From contig JANDLV010000015.1 of NCBI GenBank assembly GCA_024330185.1, positions 1-64,000 on the forward strand: a DNA stretch of 64,000 bases, in the 5' to 3' direction. Positions 42,607 through 50,371 of this stretch are shown piece by piece. The stretch's first letter is position 1; every line of letters begins with the position of its first letter. The position numbers were made by a program, and so were the translations under genes. The notes below the pieces were generated by a model, which saw nothing but the letters and a program-made list of their open reading frames with translations, searched no databases and was not told the DNA's origin. The stretch is from Candidatus Siliceabacter maunaloa. GTDB taxonomy: Bacteria; Actinomycetota; Thermoleophilia; Solirubrobacterales; Solirubrobacteraceae.

Positions 42607-44335
42607 TCAGCCGGGCTGAGGCGGCCGCGCGCGCTGCCATAGGAACGCGCCGCCGAGCAGGACCAGGCCGAGCGCGAGGAACGACGCGACGCGGTAGAGG
42701 GCGGCCAGGCCCGCCAGGCCGACCAGCGGTGCGCGCAGGCTTCGCACGCCGTGGCCGGCAGATCTCGATCGAGGCGCGGCCGTGCCCACGCCCTCGGTTT
42801 CGGCCGGGGGCGCGACGTCGGCCCGCAGCAGGGTGCTCGGGTCGACGATGCGCGCGAGCCCCAGCGCGATCGCGGCGGCGGCAAGGGCGCCTACGGCGAG
42901 CACCGCGCCCAGGACGTCGTCGAGGCCGTCGACGAGCGCCACGGGCGGCATCTCGAAGGCGAGCACGTGGCAGACGGCGAGCGCGAGGAGGCCGACCGCG
43001 CCGCCCGCTGCGACGTGGTCCCTGCGGGCGAACGGCAGAATTAGGGCGGCCAGCGCCGCCCATGCCGCGGCCACCCAGGCGCCGTCGAGGAGGACCGCGG
43101 TCAGGTAGGCCAGCGCCGCGAGCGCAAGCGCGTCGAGCGCGGCGGACCAGCCCTCACGGCGCGGGGCCACGAGCCGGCCGGCGCACACGGCGCCCGATGC
43201 GACGGCGTGCGCAGCGAGGACCGCGGCGGCCCCCTCGCTGCCGTCGAGTGCGAGGTCGGGGGGCGCGACGCCGAGCGCGTGGCCGGCCGCCAGCAGCGCC
43301 TGGCCGCACAGCGTGGTGGCCAGGAGCAACTCGCCGTTGCCCGGATCGCGCGGCACGCGCCAGGCGACGGCGCCGGCGATCACGAGGGTGGCAGAGTAGG
43401 CGACGGCCAGCGCGGCGCCGTGGAGGATCAGGCCGAGCGCGACGTCCCCCAGGACGACGCCCAGGGCGAGCAGGACGAGGCGCAGCGTGCCGGTCACGCG
43501 CGCGCCGCCGGCCGCGCCCGCCGCCAGGTGCAGAGCGGCCAGAGCGGCGACCCATCCGTGGGCCAGGGCACCGTCGAAAGCGGTGAGCCCCGCGATGGGT
43601 CAGCACCAGCGCGTTGAGGGACAGGAGCGCCACCACCGCGCCGGGCAAGGCGCGGGCTCGAGGTGCGTACCGTGTCGCCGGCGGCGGAGACGATGGTGAC
43701 CGCGCCGAAGCCGGCGAGCACGAGCAGCGCGGCGCCCTGCGGCCGGCCGCCGTCCAGCCACTCGCCCCACTGGACGCTCGTCAGTGCGAACGCGGGGAGC
43801 ATGAGGCGCGGCCAGCGCTGGTGCACGAGTACCGCGGCGGTGCAGGCGGCGGCGATCCACAGCAGCCACAGCGTCACGCCGTCGGCGGGTGCGCCGGCCA
43901 GCGCCGGGGCGGCGAGCCGCCGAGCAGCCCGAGCGCGGCGATCCCCTGTGAGCTCCAGCGCAGGGCGACGACGGTCGCGCCGGTACCGACGACGAGGGCC
44001 AGCGGCAGCGCGATCGCCGGCGCCAGAACTTCGTAGCCCTGAGCTCCGACCGCGATGGTCAGGAAGAGGCCGGCCACGCCTGCGGCGACCGCCGCGAGCG
44101 CGGCGTCGGTGCGCCCGCGACGCTCCTGCAGCCAGACACCGAGCGCGGCGAGGGCGAGCGAGCTCAACCCGCCGAGCAGGGTGCGCGCCCCTTCTCCGAG
44201 CCAGCCGTTGGAAACGGCGACTCCGAAGAAGAGCACGACGGCGATGACGACCGCCAGCCCTCCCGTCCAGGCGAGCACGCGCCCGCCGAAGAGATCCTCG
44301 AGAGTCCAGCGCGCGCGCCCGGCGGCCGAGGCGCT
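42607..44335 (-). pseudogene. DUF2339 membrane protein gene with at least three frameshifts
   Basis: Reading 44335 to 42607, family-like sequence continues through changing frames. LEDLFGGRVLAWTGGLA to IAALGLLGG (to about 43915) is followed in a second frame by WLLWIAAACTAAVLVHQRWP and FALTSVQWGEWLDG (to about 43690). A third stretch is GAVVALLSLNALVLTHRG (to about 43600). The last is FDGALAHGWVAALAALHLAAG and on to the C-terminal YRVASFLALGLVLLGGAFL. DUF2339 proteins are large multi-helix membrane proteins of unknown function. The hydrophobic pattern and codon bias persist, so decay is recent; the N-terminal third is absent. Confidence 0.72.
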
Positions 44336-44340
44336 GCGTG

Positions 44341-44478
44341 CGGGCCTCCGCAGACGATCTGGCCATCGCCGACTACGACTCGTTGACGGTCGAACAGATC
44401 CTCGAGCGCCTCAGCGATCTGTCCGTGGCGGCGCTGGCCAAGGTCGACGGCTACGAGCGGCACAATCAGGCGGCCGTG
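44341..44478 (+). pseudogene. Isolated C-terminal helical fragment, IADYDSLTV type
   Basis: About 45 codons, DDLAIADYDSLTVEQI...RLSDLSVAALAKVDGYERHN, match a helical C-terminal module found in several actinobacterial proteins, where it follows an unrelated N-terminal region. Here no N-terminal part or convincing start exists, and sequence after YERHNQAAV loses coding character. Probably a fragment left by rearrangement at the 5' end of the decayed DUF2339 gene. Confidence 0.45.
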
Positions 44479-44540
44479 AGCACGGGGACGAGAAGCTCTC
44501 GGGGGCCGGCGCGGGCGCCTCGGACGCCGTCGGGCTCATC

Positions 44541-44753
44541 TCACGGGCGGCTGCGTGGCTGCTGGAAGCCGGCGCGGGCGCCGTCCAGGCGCGCGCGCAG
44601 CTCGTCGGGCTCGAGCTCGCCGGTGGCCAGGGCGGCGACCGCCCAGCCAGCGGCGGCGCCGAGCAGGCACAGGACGGCGCTGCCGAAGCCCAGCGCGATC
44701 CACGCGGCGACGACGGCGAAGCCCAGGGCGGCGGCGGCGTGCTTGGTGCTCAT
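44541..44753 (-). CDS. DUF2273-like small membrane protein of the Asp23 group
   Basis: A 70-residue protein, MSTKHAAAALGFAVVAAWIAL..., with one or two transmembrane helices (to about 45) and a charged tail (ELEPDELRARLDGARAGF). Small two-helix proteins like this sit beside Asp23 and AmaP genes in Gram-positives. It follows the broken DUF6286-type gene by three bases. Role probably structural at the membrane. Confidence 0.65.
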   Translation of the reverse strand: MSTKHAAAALGFAVVAAWIALGFGSAVLCLLGAAAGWAVAALATGELEPDELRARLDGARAGFQQPRSRP

Positions 44754-44756
44754 CGG

Positions 44757-45082
44757 TCAGGTCACCTTTCGGGGGACGGAGGGGTCGAGGGCGGTGATGA
44801 GGACGTCGACGCGCACGCCGGGCAGGCCGTGGCGCTCGAGCGCGGCGGCGGCGCGTGGGCTCACGTTGCGCAGGGTCGGGGCGGCGGCGTCGGCGCGCCG
44901 CAGGGTGAGGTGGACGACGATGCGGTCTGTCTCGTGAGGACGTCGACCAGGCCCGCCGGCGCCTTGAGCGCCAGGAGCACGAGCATGGCCGCATACCAGG
45001 CCACGACGAGCGCCAGCAGCCCGGCGACGACCTGGCCGGCCACGGCGGCGGGTGAGCGCCCGATGCGGATGCGCCGGCGCAT
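44757..45082 (-). pseudogene. DUF6286-like Asp23-cluster membrane protein, frameshifted and shortened
   Basis: From ATG 45082 the frame gives an N-terminal helix (AAVAGQVVAGLLALVVAWYA...KAPAGLVDVL) and then nonsense. One frame over, directly afterwards, family-like sequence resumes (ETDRIVVHLTLRRADAAAPT, AALERHGLPGVRVDVLITAL) and ends at a TGA at 44757. Intact relatives have roughly 80-100 more residues between these parts, including a second helix. So both an internal deletion and a frameshift are indicated. The start still overlaps the upstream AmaP-like gene (ATGA). Confidence 0.6.
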
Positions 45083-45654
45083 CACGCCGCTCGTCGGCCT
45101 CTGCCCCCGGCGCGTGGGCGCACCCGCGCGCGCAGGCCGAACGGCTCGCTGACCGACGCCAGGCGGCTCGTCACGTCGTCCCGCAGCGCCGCCGGCTCGA
45201 CACCCGCGCTGTGGGTGGCGTCGACGCGCAGGTGCGGCCCGCGCCGCCGCGGGCGCACGCGTGCCCGCGCGCCCGTGACCCCGCGCGCACCCTCGGCGAG
45301 GTGCGCGGCGATGGCCCGCAGGGCGCGGGGGCGCACGCCCAGCGTGGCGTCCCCCTCGTCGGGCAGCAGAAAGCTGCGCGACCGCCGGCGGCTCAGCGCG
45401 CCGATCGCGACGGCCAGGCACAGGACGACCGTGCCGGCGGCGATCAGGGCGGTGGTCTGCTGCGCCGGCCCCCCGCCGGCCAGGCCGTCGAGGAAGCGGT
45501 CGACCGCGTCGCGCGCGGCGAGCTGGGCGAGATCGGCCGCGGTGGCGGGCCCGACGGCCGCGCCGACGGCCACCGTCAGCCCGACGAGGGCGAGCAGGCC
45601 GAGCAGGACGAACGCGCTGACGCGGGCGAGCGGGCCGAGGAGCAGCGCGATCAT
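45082..45654 (-). CDS. AmaP-like membrane protein
   Basis: A 190-residue protein from ATG 45654. Two transmembrane helices occur at about 8-33 (RVSAFVLLGLLALVGLTVAVG) and 65-83 (LIAAGTVVLCLAVAIGAL). A C-terminal soluble domain follows (ALRAIAAHLAEGARGVTGAR...). The layout matches AmaP, which anchors Asp23 at the membrane in Staphylococcus. Coupled by ATGA overlaps on both sides. Sequence identity to AmaP is low, so the name rests on topology and context. Confidence 0.62.
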   Translation of the reverse strand: MIALLLGPLARVSAFVLLGLLALVGLTVAVGAAVGPATAADLAQLAARDAVDRFLDGLAGGGPAQQTTALIAAGTVVLCLAVAIGALSRRRSRSFLLPDEGDATLGVRPRALRAIAAHLAEGARGVTGARARVRPRRRGPHLRVDATHSAGVEPAALRDDVTSRLASVSEPFGLRARVRPRAGGRGRRAA

Positions 45655-46013
45655 GCGGCGGGCTTGGGCAGCTGTTCGTCGGCCAGCAGGCCGGCCACCG
45701 TGACGTGCACGGCGCCCAGCTCGCCCATCAGTCCCGCCGCCTCGACGCCCGCGAGGACCCCCGCGCGGACGCGTCGGCCCAGCTCGGCCAGGGCGACCGG
45801 ACGAGCGATCAGGTGCACGGTGAGCTCGTGGCAGCCGTCGCCTTGCGCCGCGACGACGACGCCCTCGACCGCCCGGCCGCCCTGCGCGGTGCTGCGCAGG
45901 GGACCCCCGGCCAGGTCCACCACGCCGGCGTCGCACAGGGCGGCGCGCCGGGCGACGTGCGCGAGGCGCACGCGCACCGAGCCCTCGGAGGCGTCTGTCG
46001 GAGCGTCAGGCAT
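45651..46013 (-). CDS. Asp23/Gls24-like protein, short form
   Basis: A 120-residue soluble protein: VRVRLAHVARRAALCDAGVVDL, then VEGVVVAAQGDGCHELTVHLIA, then LGRRVRAGVLAGVEAAGLMG and VHVTVAGLL. This follows the Asp23 order (helix, beta strands, helix, strand). It is first in the operon with the AmaP-like and DUF2273-like genes. The plus-strand Asp23 gene at 48301 is a clearer member, so two copies flank the ECF sigma gene. Confidence 0.65.
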   Translation of the reverse strand: MPDAPTDASEGSVRVRLAHVARRAALCDAGVVDLAGGPLRSTAQGGRAVEGVVVAAQGDGCHELTVHLIARPVALAELGRRVRAGVLAGVEAAGLMGELGAVHVTVAGLLADEQLPKPAA

Positions 46014-46134
46014 CGCACCGAGGAGGACAGGCCCCGCGACGTCAGGGTTACGAAACCGTGAGGAAGGCGATTGGTGTAACTCTCGGCGCCCGCGCGGGGT
46101 CACCAGAGGACCAGACCACCGTCGGAGGTACCTC

Positions 46135-46419
46135 ATGATCGGCTTCATCGTCGCCGGACTCGTCATCGGCGCACTCGCGCGCCTCGTCCTGCCCGGCAAA
46201 CAGGGCATCGGCATCGGGCTGACCCTGCTGCTCGGCGTCGTGGGCGCGGTGATCGGCGGCACCATCGCCAATCTCGTGGGCAGCGGCGACATCTTCGAGC
46301 TCAACATCTTCGGCTTCATAGTGGCGGTCGTCGCCGCGGTCGTGCTGCTGGCCGTCGCAGAGCGTGCCGGGCTGGGCCAGGGTCGCTCCACCGACGCGGT
46401 CGGGCGCGGCCGCCATTAA
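46135..46419 (+). CDS. GlsB/YeaQ/YmgE-family stress membrane protein
   Basis: A 94-residue protein with three hydrophobic helices: IGFIVAGLVIGALARLVLPG, LTLLLGVVGAVIGGTIA and IFGFIVAVVAAVVLLAVA. Glycine-rich helices and the PGKQ turn are typical of transglycosylase-associated (GlsB) proteins, induced by general stress. GGAGG precedes ATG 46135. It is divergent from the Asp23-like operon across about 120 bases. Confidence 0.9.
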   Translation: MIGFIVAGLVIGALARLVLPGKQGIGIGLTLLLGVVGAVIGGTIANLVGSGDIFELNIFGFIVAVVAAVVLLAVAERAGLGQGRSTDAVGRGRH

Positions 46420-46461
46420 CGTCGAACGCGCCGTAGGCGGGCGTGGTGTTTGCTTCCAACC

Positions 46462-47028
46462 ATGCGGTCGGATGAGCAGCTCGTGGCGCAGACGCTGCGT
46501 GGCGAGCTGTCGGCCTTCGAGGAGATCGTGCAGCGTCACCGGGGGGCGGTCTTCACCGTCGCCGCGCGCATCGTCGGGCCCGGTGACGCCGAGGACGTGA
46601 GCCAGGACGCTCTCCTGCGTGCGTTCAACCGCCTGGACCGCTTTCGCGGCGAAGGGCCGTTTCGCGCCTGGCTGCTGCGCATCGCGCGCAACACCGCGCT
46701 CAACGCGCTGGCCGCCCGGCGCGACATCCCCACCGGGGACGACGACGTGACCGGGGCCCGGGATCGTGACCCGCCGCAGCGCACGCCGGCGCAGTCGCTG
46801 CAGGACGGCGAGCGGCGCGAGCGCATGCGCATCAAGCTGCGCGGCCTGTCGCCGGCTCACCGTGCCGTGCTGGTGCTGCGCGACGTGGAGGGCCTCTCCT
46901 ACGAGGAGATCGCCGCCGTGGTCGACGCGCCGCTGGGTACCGTGAAGGGCAGGTTGCACCGCGCGCGCGACGAGCTGGCGGGCATGCTGCGCGCCAACAC
47001 CTACGACTGGGAGCTGCCCGATGGCTGA
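46462..47028 (+). CDS. ECF sigma factor
   Basis: A 188-residue sigma-70 family protein. Region 2 is FEEIVQRHRGAVFTVAARIVG and DAEDVSQDALLRAFNRLDRFR with FRAWLLRIARN. Region 4 is LSPAHRAVLVLRDVEGLSYEE and GTVKGRLHRARDELAGML. Start ATG 46462. The next gene overlaps by eight bases and may encode its control protein. It sits between stress membrane genes and probably governs this locus. Confidence 0.93.
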   Translation: MRSDEQLVAQTLRGELSAFEEIVQRHRGAVFTVAARIVGPGDAEDVSQDALLRAFNRLDRFRGEGPFRAWLLRIARNTALNALAARRDIPTGDDDVTGARDRDPPQRTPAQSLQDGERRERMRIKLRGLSPAHRAVLVLRDVEGLSYEEIAAVVDAPLGTVKGRLHRARDELAGMLRANTYDWELPDG

Positions 47029-47263
47029 CGACGACGAGCCGCTGACCCTGGCCGAGCGCCGCGTCGCCGTCCTGGTCGCCCAGCTCCAGGACGACCGCGG
47101 CGATCCCCCCGAGCGCCTCACCGAGCAGGTGGTCCGCACGGCACGCTGGCAGCGCGCCGTGCGCGGCACGCTGGTGATCGCCGGCCAGGTGATCGGGTCG
47201 CTGGGCGACGGGCTGGCGTTGCTGATCGACCAGCGCAAGCGAACGCGCAGCGACGGGGGCTAG
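47021..47263 (+). CDS. Small protein coupled to the ECF sigma gene, possible anti-sigma
   Basis: An 80-residue protein with an N-terminal amphipathic helix (TLAERRVAVLVAQLQDD), a middle segment LTEQVVRTARWQRAVRGTL and one hydrophobic helix (LVIAGQVIGSLGDGLALLI). Overlap with the sigma gene and the membrane helix suggest a minimal membrane anti-sigma factor. No zinc HxxxCxxC motif is present, so this is inference. The mechanosensitive channel gene begins two bases after its stop. Confidence 0.6.
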   Translation: MADDDEPLTLAERRVAVLVAQLQDDRGDPPERLTEQVVRTARWQRAVRGTLVIAGQVIGSLGDGLALLIDQRKRTRSDGG

Positions 47264-47265
47264 GC

Positions 47266-48084
47266 GTGATCGACGTGGGCAGGATCCTCGACGAGGCCGG
47301 CGACACTCTGGGCCAGTTCCTGCCGCGCCTCGGTGCCGCGCTGCTGATCCTCCTCGGCGGCTGGCTGGTGTCGCGGTTGTTCTGCCGCCTGCTCGTCCGC
47401 GCGCTGCAGCGCGTCGGCCTCGATCGCGCTGCCGAGCGGGTCGGCCTGCACGACCTGCTCGTCCGCGCCGGCCTGGAGCGCTCGCTCACGCGGCTGATCG
47501 GCCTCGTCGTGCGCGTGACGCTGCTGGTGATCGTCGTGGTCGCGACGATCGGAGTGCTGGGCATCGACGCGCTGGACCGCACGCTCGACGAGGTTCTGCT
47601 GTTCCTGCCGCGGCTGCTCGTGGCGCTGGTGCTGCTGCTGGGCGGCCTGGTGCTCTCCAGCGTGGCCAGGGAGCGCGTCGAGCGGGCCGCCTACCAGATG
47701 GACCTGCCCGGTCCTCTCGGCCGCGTCACCCAGGTCTCCGTGCTGGTCATCGCCGCCATCACGGCCCTCGGTCAGCTCGGCGTGCCCACCCTGGTGCTCA
47801 ACGTGCTCGTCGCCGCGGTGGCCTCCGGGGCGGTCCTGACCTTCGCGATCGCCTTCGGGCTGGGCGGCCGCGAGGTCGCCCGCCAGCTCAGCGCCGGCCG
47901 CGCCCTGGCCACCACCTACGAGGAAGGGCAGACCATCGCCGTGGGCGGACTGCGCGGGGCCATCGTCTCCCTGGACGACACGACCGTGGTGCTCGACGTC
48001 GACGACGGCCGGCGCGTGCGCATCCCCAACCACGTGCTGCTCGAGGGCACCGTGACCGTTCGCGAGGTCGAGCGATCGACGTAA
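47266..48084 (+). CDS. MscS-like mechanosensitive channel protein
   Basis: A 272-residue protein starting at GTG 47266. About four hydrophobic helices carry the conserved TM-helix repeats (FLPRLGAALLILLGGWLVSRL and FLPRLLVALVLLLGGLVLSS are clear internal duplicates). An Ala/Gly-rich pore helix (AVLTFAIAFGLGGREVARQL) is followed by a small beta domain (YEEGQTIAVGGLRGAIVSLD, RRVRIPNHVLLEG). The beta domain and pore match MscS, while the large cytoplasmic cage is missing. Likely senses membrane tension within the stress locus. Confidence 0.83.
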   Translation: MIDVGRILDEAGDTLGQFLPRLGAALLILLGGWLVSRLFCRLLVRALQRVGLDRAAERVGLHDLLVRAGLERSLTRLIGLVVRVTLLVIVVVATIGVLGIDALDRTLDEVLLFLPRLLVALVLLLGGLVLSSVARERVERAAYQMDLPGPLGRVTQVSVLVIAAITALGQLGVPTLVLNVLVAAVASGAVLTFAIAFGLGGREVARQLSAGRALATTYEEGQTIAVGGLRGAIVSLDDTTVVLDVDDGRRVRIPNHVLLEGTVTVREVERST

Positions 48085-48145
48085 CCCTGGGGGGCCCGAT
48101 CCGGTCAGATCGGGTGAGAAGTCCACCCACGAGAGGAGCACCACC

Positions 48146-48295
48146 ATGTCCGACCTCAAGGGCAAGGCCAAGGAGAAGACCGGGGACGTCACCGGCGACG
48201 AGAACCTCAAGCGCGAAGGTCAGGGCGACCAGGCCGCCGACAAGGTCAAGGAGGGCGTCGACAAGGTCAAGGACGCCTTCAAGAAGGACCGGTAG
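48146..48295 (+). CDS. CsbD-family stress protein
   Basis: A 49-residue Lys/Asp-rich protein: MSDLKGKAKEKTGDVTGDE... ending KVKDAFKKDR. This is the CsbD core, a small helical general-stress protein of unknown action. GAGAGGAG precedes the ATG. The next gene (Asp23) starts five bases after its stop. Confidence 0.93.
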   Translation: MSDLKGKAKEKTGDVTGDENLKREGQGDQAADKVKEGVDKVKDAFKKDR

Positions 48296-48300
48296 CGACC

Positions 48301-48762
48301 ATGGCGACCCAGAGCAAGCCCTCAGAATCGTCTACGGAGGTCGCCACCCGCGGCACAGAGGCCGCCGCGGCCCCGCTGGCCAGCGACCGCGGGAAGACCG
48401 TCATCGACGACTCGGTCGTCGCCAAGGTCGTCTCGATCGCGGCGCGCGAGGTGCGCGGCGTGCACGGGATGGGCAGCGGCGTCTCCCGTGCCCTGGGCAG
48501 CATGACCCAGCGCATCGGCGTCGGCGGCGGCACGAGTGGCGTGTCGGTTGAGGTCGGCGAGCGCGAGACGGCCGCCGACGTGGTGCTCGTCATCGAGTAC
48601 GGCGAGTCGATCCCCCGCGTGGCCGGCGAGGTACGCGACAGCGTCGTCCGCCGCGTCGAGGGCATCTGCGGGCTCCACGTCGTCGAGGTCAACGTCACCG
48701 TCACCGACCTGCACTTCCCCGGCGAGGACGACGACGGGGACCAGGAATCGCGCGTCAGCTGA
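48301..48762 (+). CDS. Asp23/Gls24-family envelope stress protein
   Basis: A 153-residue protein with the family pattern GKTVIDDSVVAKVVSIAAREV, VRGVHGM, then SGVSVEVGERETAADVVLVI, EYGESIPRVAGEVRDSV and GLHVVEVNVTVTDLHFP. Asp23 proteins assemble near the membrane and help maintain envelope integrity under alkaline or antibiotic stress. It follows csbD and probably shares its promoter. Confidence 0.94.
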   Translation: MATQSKPSESSTEVATRGTEAAAAPLASDRGKTVIDDSVVAKVVSIAAREVRGVHGMGSGVSRALGSMTQRIGVGGGTSGVSVEVGERETAADVVLVIEYGESIPRVAGEVRDSVVRRVEGICGLHVVEVNVTVTDLHFPGEDDDGDQESRVS

Positions 48763-48843
48763 CGCCGGTGCAAAGGAAGGTGCAGCCCGACTGCGGATCC
48801 GCACTCGCGCTCGCCGCCCATCCACGGCATGGTATGGCGCGTA

Positions 48844-49323
48844 ATGCACGACATGCCCCTTCTCCGGCGACTCGTCCTGCCCGTCCTCCTGCTCGCCCTC
48901 CTTGCCGGCTGTGGCGACACGACCGCTCAGCGCGCCGAGGACAGGGCAAGCGAGGCTGACAGGGTCATCCGCACCTGGTCCGAGCGCCTGCGGGCGGGTG
49001 ACGTGGAGGGCGCGGCGGCCCTGTGGGCGGTGCCCTCACGGGCGGCGAACGGCTCGCCGCCGCTGGAGCTGAGCACGCCCGAGGCGGTCGAGGCCTTCAA
49101 CGAGGCCTTCCCGTGCGGCTCGGTGGTGACCGACACCCGGCCGGGCGACGACGGCTTCACCCTCACCGACTTCCGCCTCACAGCGCGCGAGGGCGCCGAC
49201 TGTCAGGGCGGTGAGGGTGGCGAGGCGAGCGCCGCGATCCGCGTGCGCGACGGACTTATAACCGACTGGCTGCGCCTCCCCGAAGACGGCACGACACCGC
49301 CACCCGGCAGCCGGGTGGTGTGA
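48844..49323 (+). CDS. Lipoprotein with NTF2-like domain
   Basis: About 159 residues from ATG 48844 (48853 is equally possible). The lipobox VLLLALLAGC makes it a lipoprotein. The mature part has an NTF2/SnoaL-like pattern: ADRVIRTWSERLRAGDVEGAA ALWAVP, PEAVEAFNEAFPC, and a final beta strand VRDGLITDWLRLP. Two Cys (FPC and ADC) may pair. Function unknown. Confidence 0.72.
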   Translation: MHDMPLLRRLVLPVLLLALLAGCGDTTAQRAEDRASEADRVIRTWSERLRAGDVEGAAALWAVPSRAANGSPPLELSTPEAVEAFNEAFPCGSVVTDTRPGDDGFTLTDFRLTAREGADCQGGEGGEASAAIRVRDGLITDWLRLPEDGTTPPPGSRVV

Positions 49324-49347
49324 AAGGCCGTCGCGGTTGGGGCGGCG

Positions 49348-49581
49348 TCAGACGTCGTCGCGGTAGACGCGACGGCGCTCGACGACTTCCCCGCGGCCGT
49401 CCCCGGGCCCACCGCGCGACGCGTTGGCGAACAGGATCAGCGAGATCACCAGGCCGATGATGCCGGCGATCATCAGGATCAACCCGACCGTTGCGATCTC
49501 GATCCCCTGGACGTCAGCGTCCACGGCGAATCGCAGAATGGCGCCAACGGCGATGAGGGCGATTGAGGCTCCAATGCTCAT
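49348..49581 (-). CDS. DUF6458-family small membrane protein
   Basis: A 77-residue protein, MSIGASIALIAVGAILRFAVD, with two helices (second: IATVGLILMIAGIIGLVISLILF), a Gly-rich linker and a basic tail (ERRRVYRDDV). This matches the actinobacterial DUF6458 family of unknown function. Start ATG 49581. It is divergent from the metallopeptidase gene. Confidence 0.85.
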   Translation of the reverse strand: MSIGASIALIAVGAILRFAVDADVQGIEIATVGLILMIAGIIGLVISLILFANASRGGPGDGRGEVVERRRVYRDDV

Positions 49582-49662
49582 TTCCCTGCCCTTCCCGCGT
49601 AGCATCCATTCCATGCAGACCTCGACGAACGGCTCGTACGCGATCCCGGAGAGCGGCTGACG

Positions 49663-50292
49663 ATGCACCCGCCGACGCCCCGGCGCATCCTCCTCGCCGC
49701 GCTCGTCGCGTTGTGCGCCGGCCTGGCGGCCACCGCGCTGCTGAACGGCTTCAGCCAGGCGACGCCGGTCCGGTTCCTCCAGGGCGCTTCGCTGGCGGGC
49801 ATCGCGATCTTCCTCATCGGAGGCCTCGTGGTGGGCCTGGGCCTGCGCCTGGCCGACTGGCGCGATCCGGCCTCCGAGGAGGACTTCGAGAAGGTCGTGG
49901 AGCGGTCTGAGCGTCTGGCACGTGACGGCGTCGCGGCCGAGCCCGACGAGATGGACTTCGCTGCGTTGGACCCCCTGGACGACGAGGACTTCGAGGAGCT
50001 GGTCACCGAGGCCCTGGACGACCTGCCCGACCTCCTGCACCGCGCGCTGGAGCGCAACGTCGCCGTGGTCATCTCCGACGACGGGCACCGCCACCAGGCC
50101 TACGGCCTCTACATGGGCGGCACCGTCGCCCGCGCCGAGCACGACCGCATCGTCGTCTTCCGCGACACCCTGCGCCGGGACTTCGGCGACGACCCGGAGA
50201 CCCTGCGCGACGAGGTCACCCGCACCGTGCGCCACGAGCTCGCCCACCACCTCGGGGCCGACGAGCTGGGCGTGCGGGAACTGGGCCTGTAG
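49663..50292 (+). CDS. Zincin-like metallopeptidase (PF06262 type) with N-terminal membrane segment
   Basis: A 209-residue protein. Residues 1-65 hold two hydrophobic helices. The soluble part begins around MDFAALDPLDDEDFEELV and contains the zincin motif RHELAHHLGADE (HExxH). This part alone corresponds to the usual 110-130-residue cytosolic DUF1025 metallopeptidase; the membrane-anchored N-terminal addition is less common. Substrates are unknown. Confidence 0.85.
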   Translation: MHPPTPRRILLAALVALCAGLAATALLNGFSQATPVRFLQGASLAGIAIFLIGGLVVGLGLRLADWRDPASEEDFEKVVERSERLARDGVAAEPDEMDFAALDPLDDEDFEELVTEALDDLPDLLHRALERNVAVVISDDGHRHQAYGLYMGGTVARAEHDRIVVFRDTLRRDFGDDPETLRDEVTRTVRHELAHHLGADELGVRELGL

Positions 50293-50371
50293 GACCGCCC
50301 GCCGGTTGCGATAGACCGGTCGCGGGCGCAAAAGCGCGAGGATGTCGTCCGAACGACAAGGGAGGAGACCG

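Noticed and set aside
46455-46475. TCCAACC...GGTCGGA around the ATG of the ECF sigma gene, similar to the Rrf2 operator arms
   Set aside because: The spacer is four rather than five bases, the outer A/T pairs are missing, and GGTCGGAT is simply the first coding codons of the gene.
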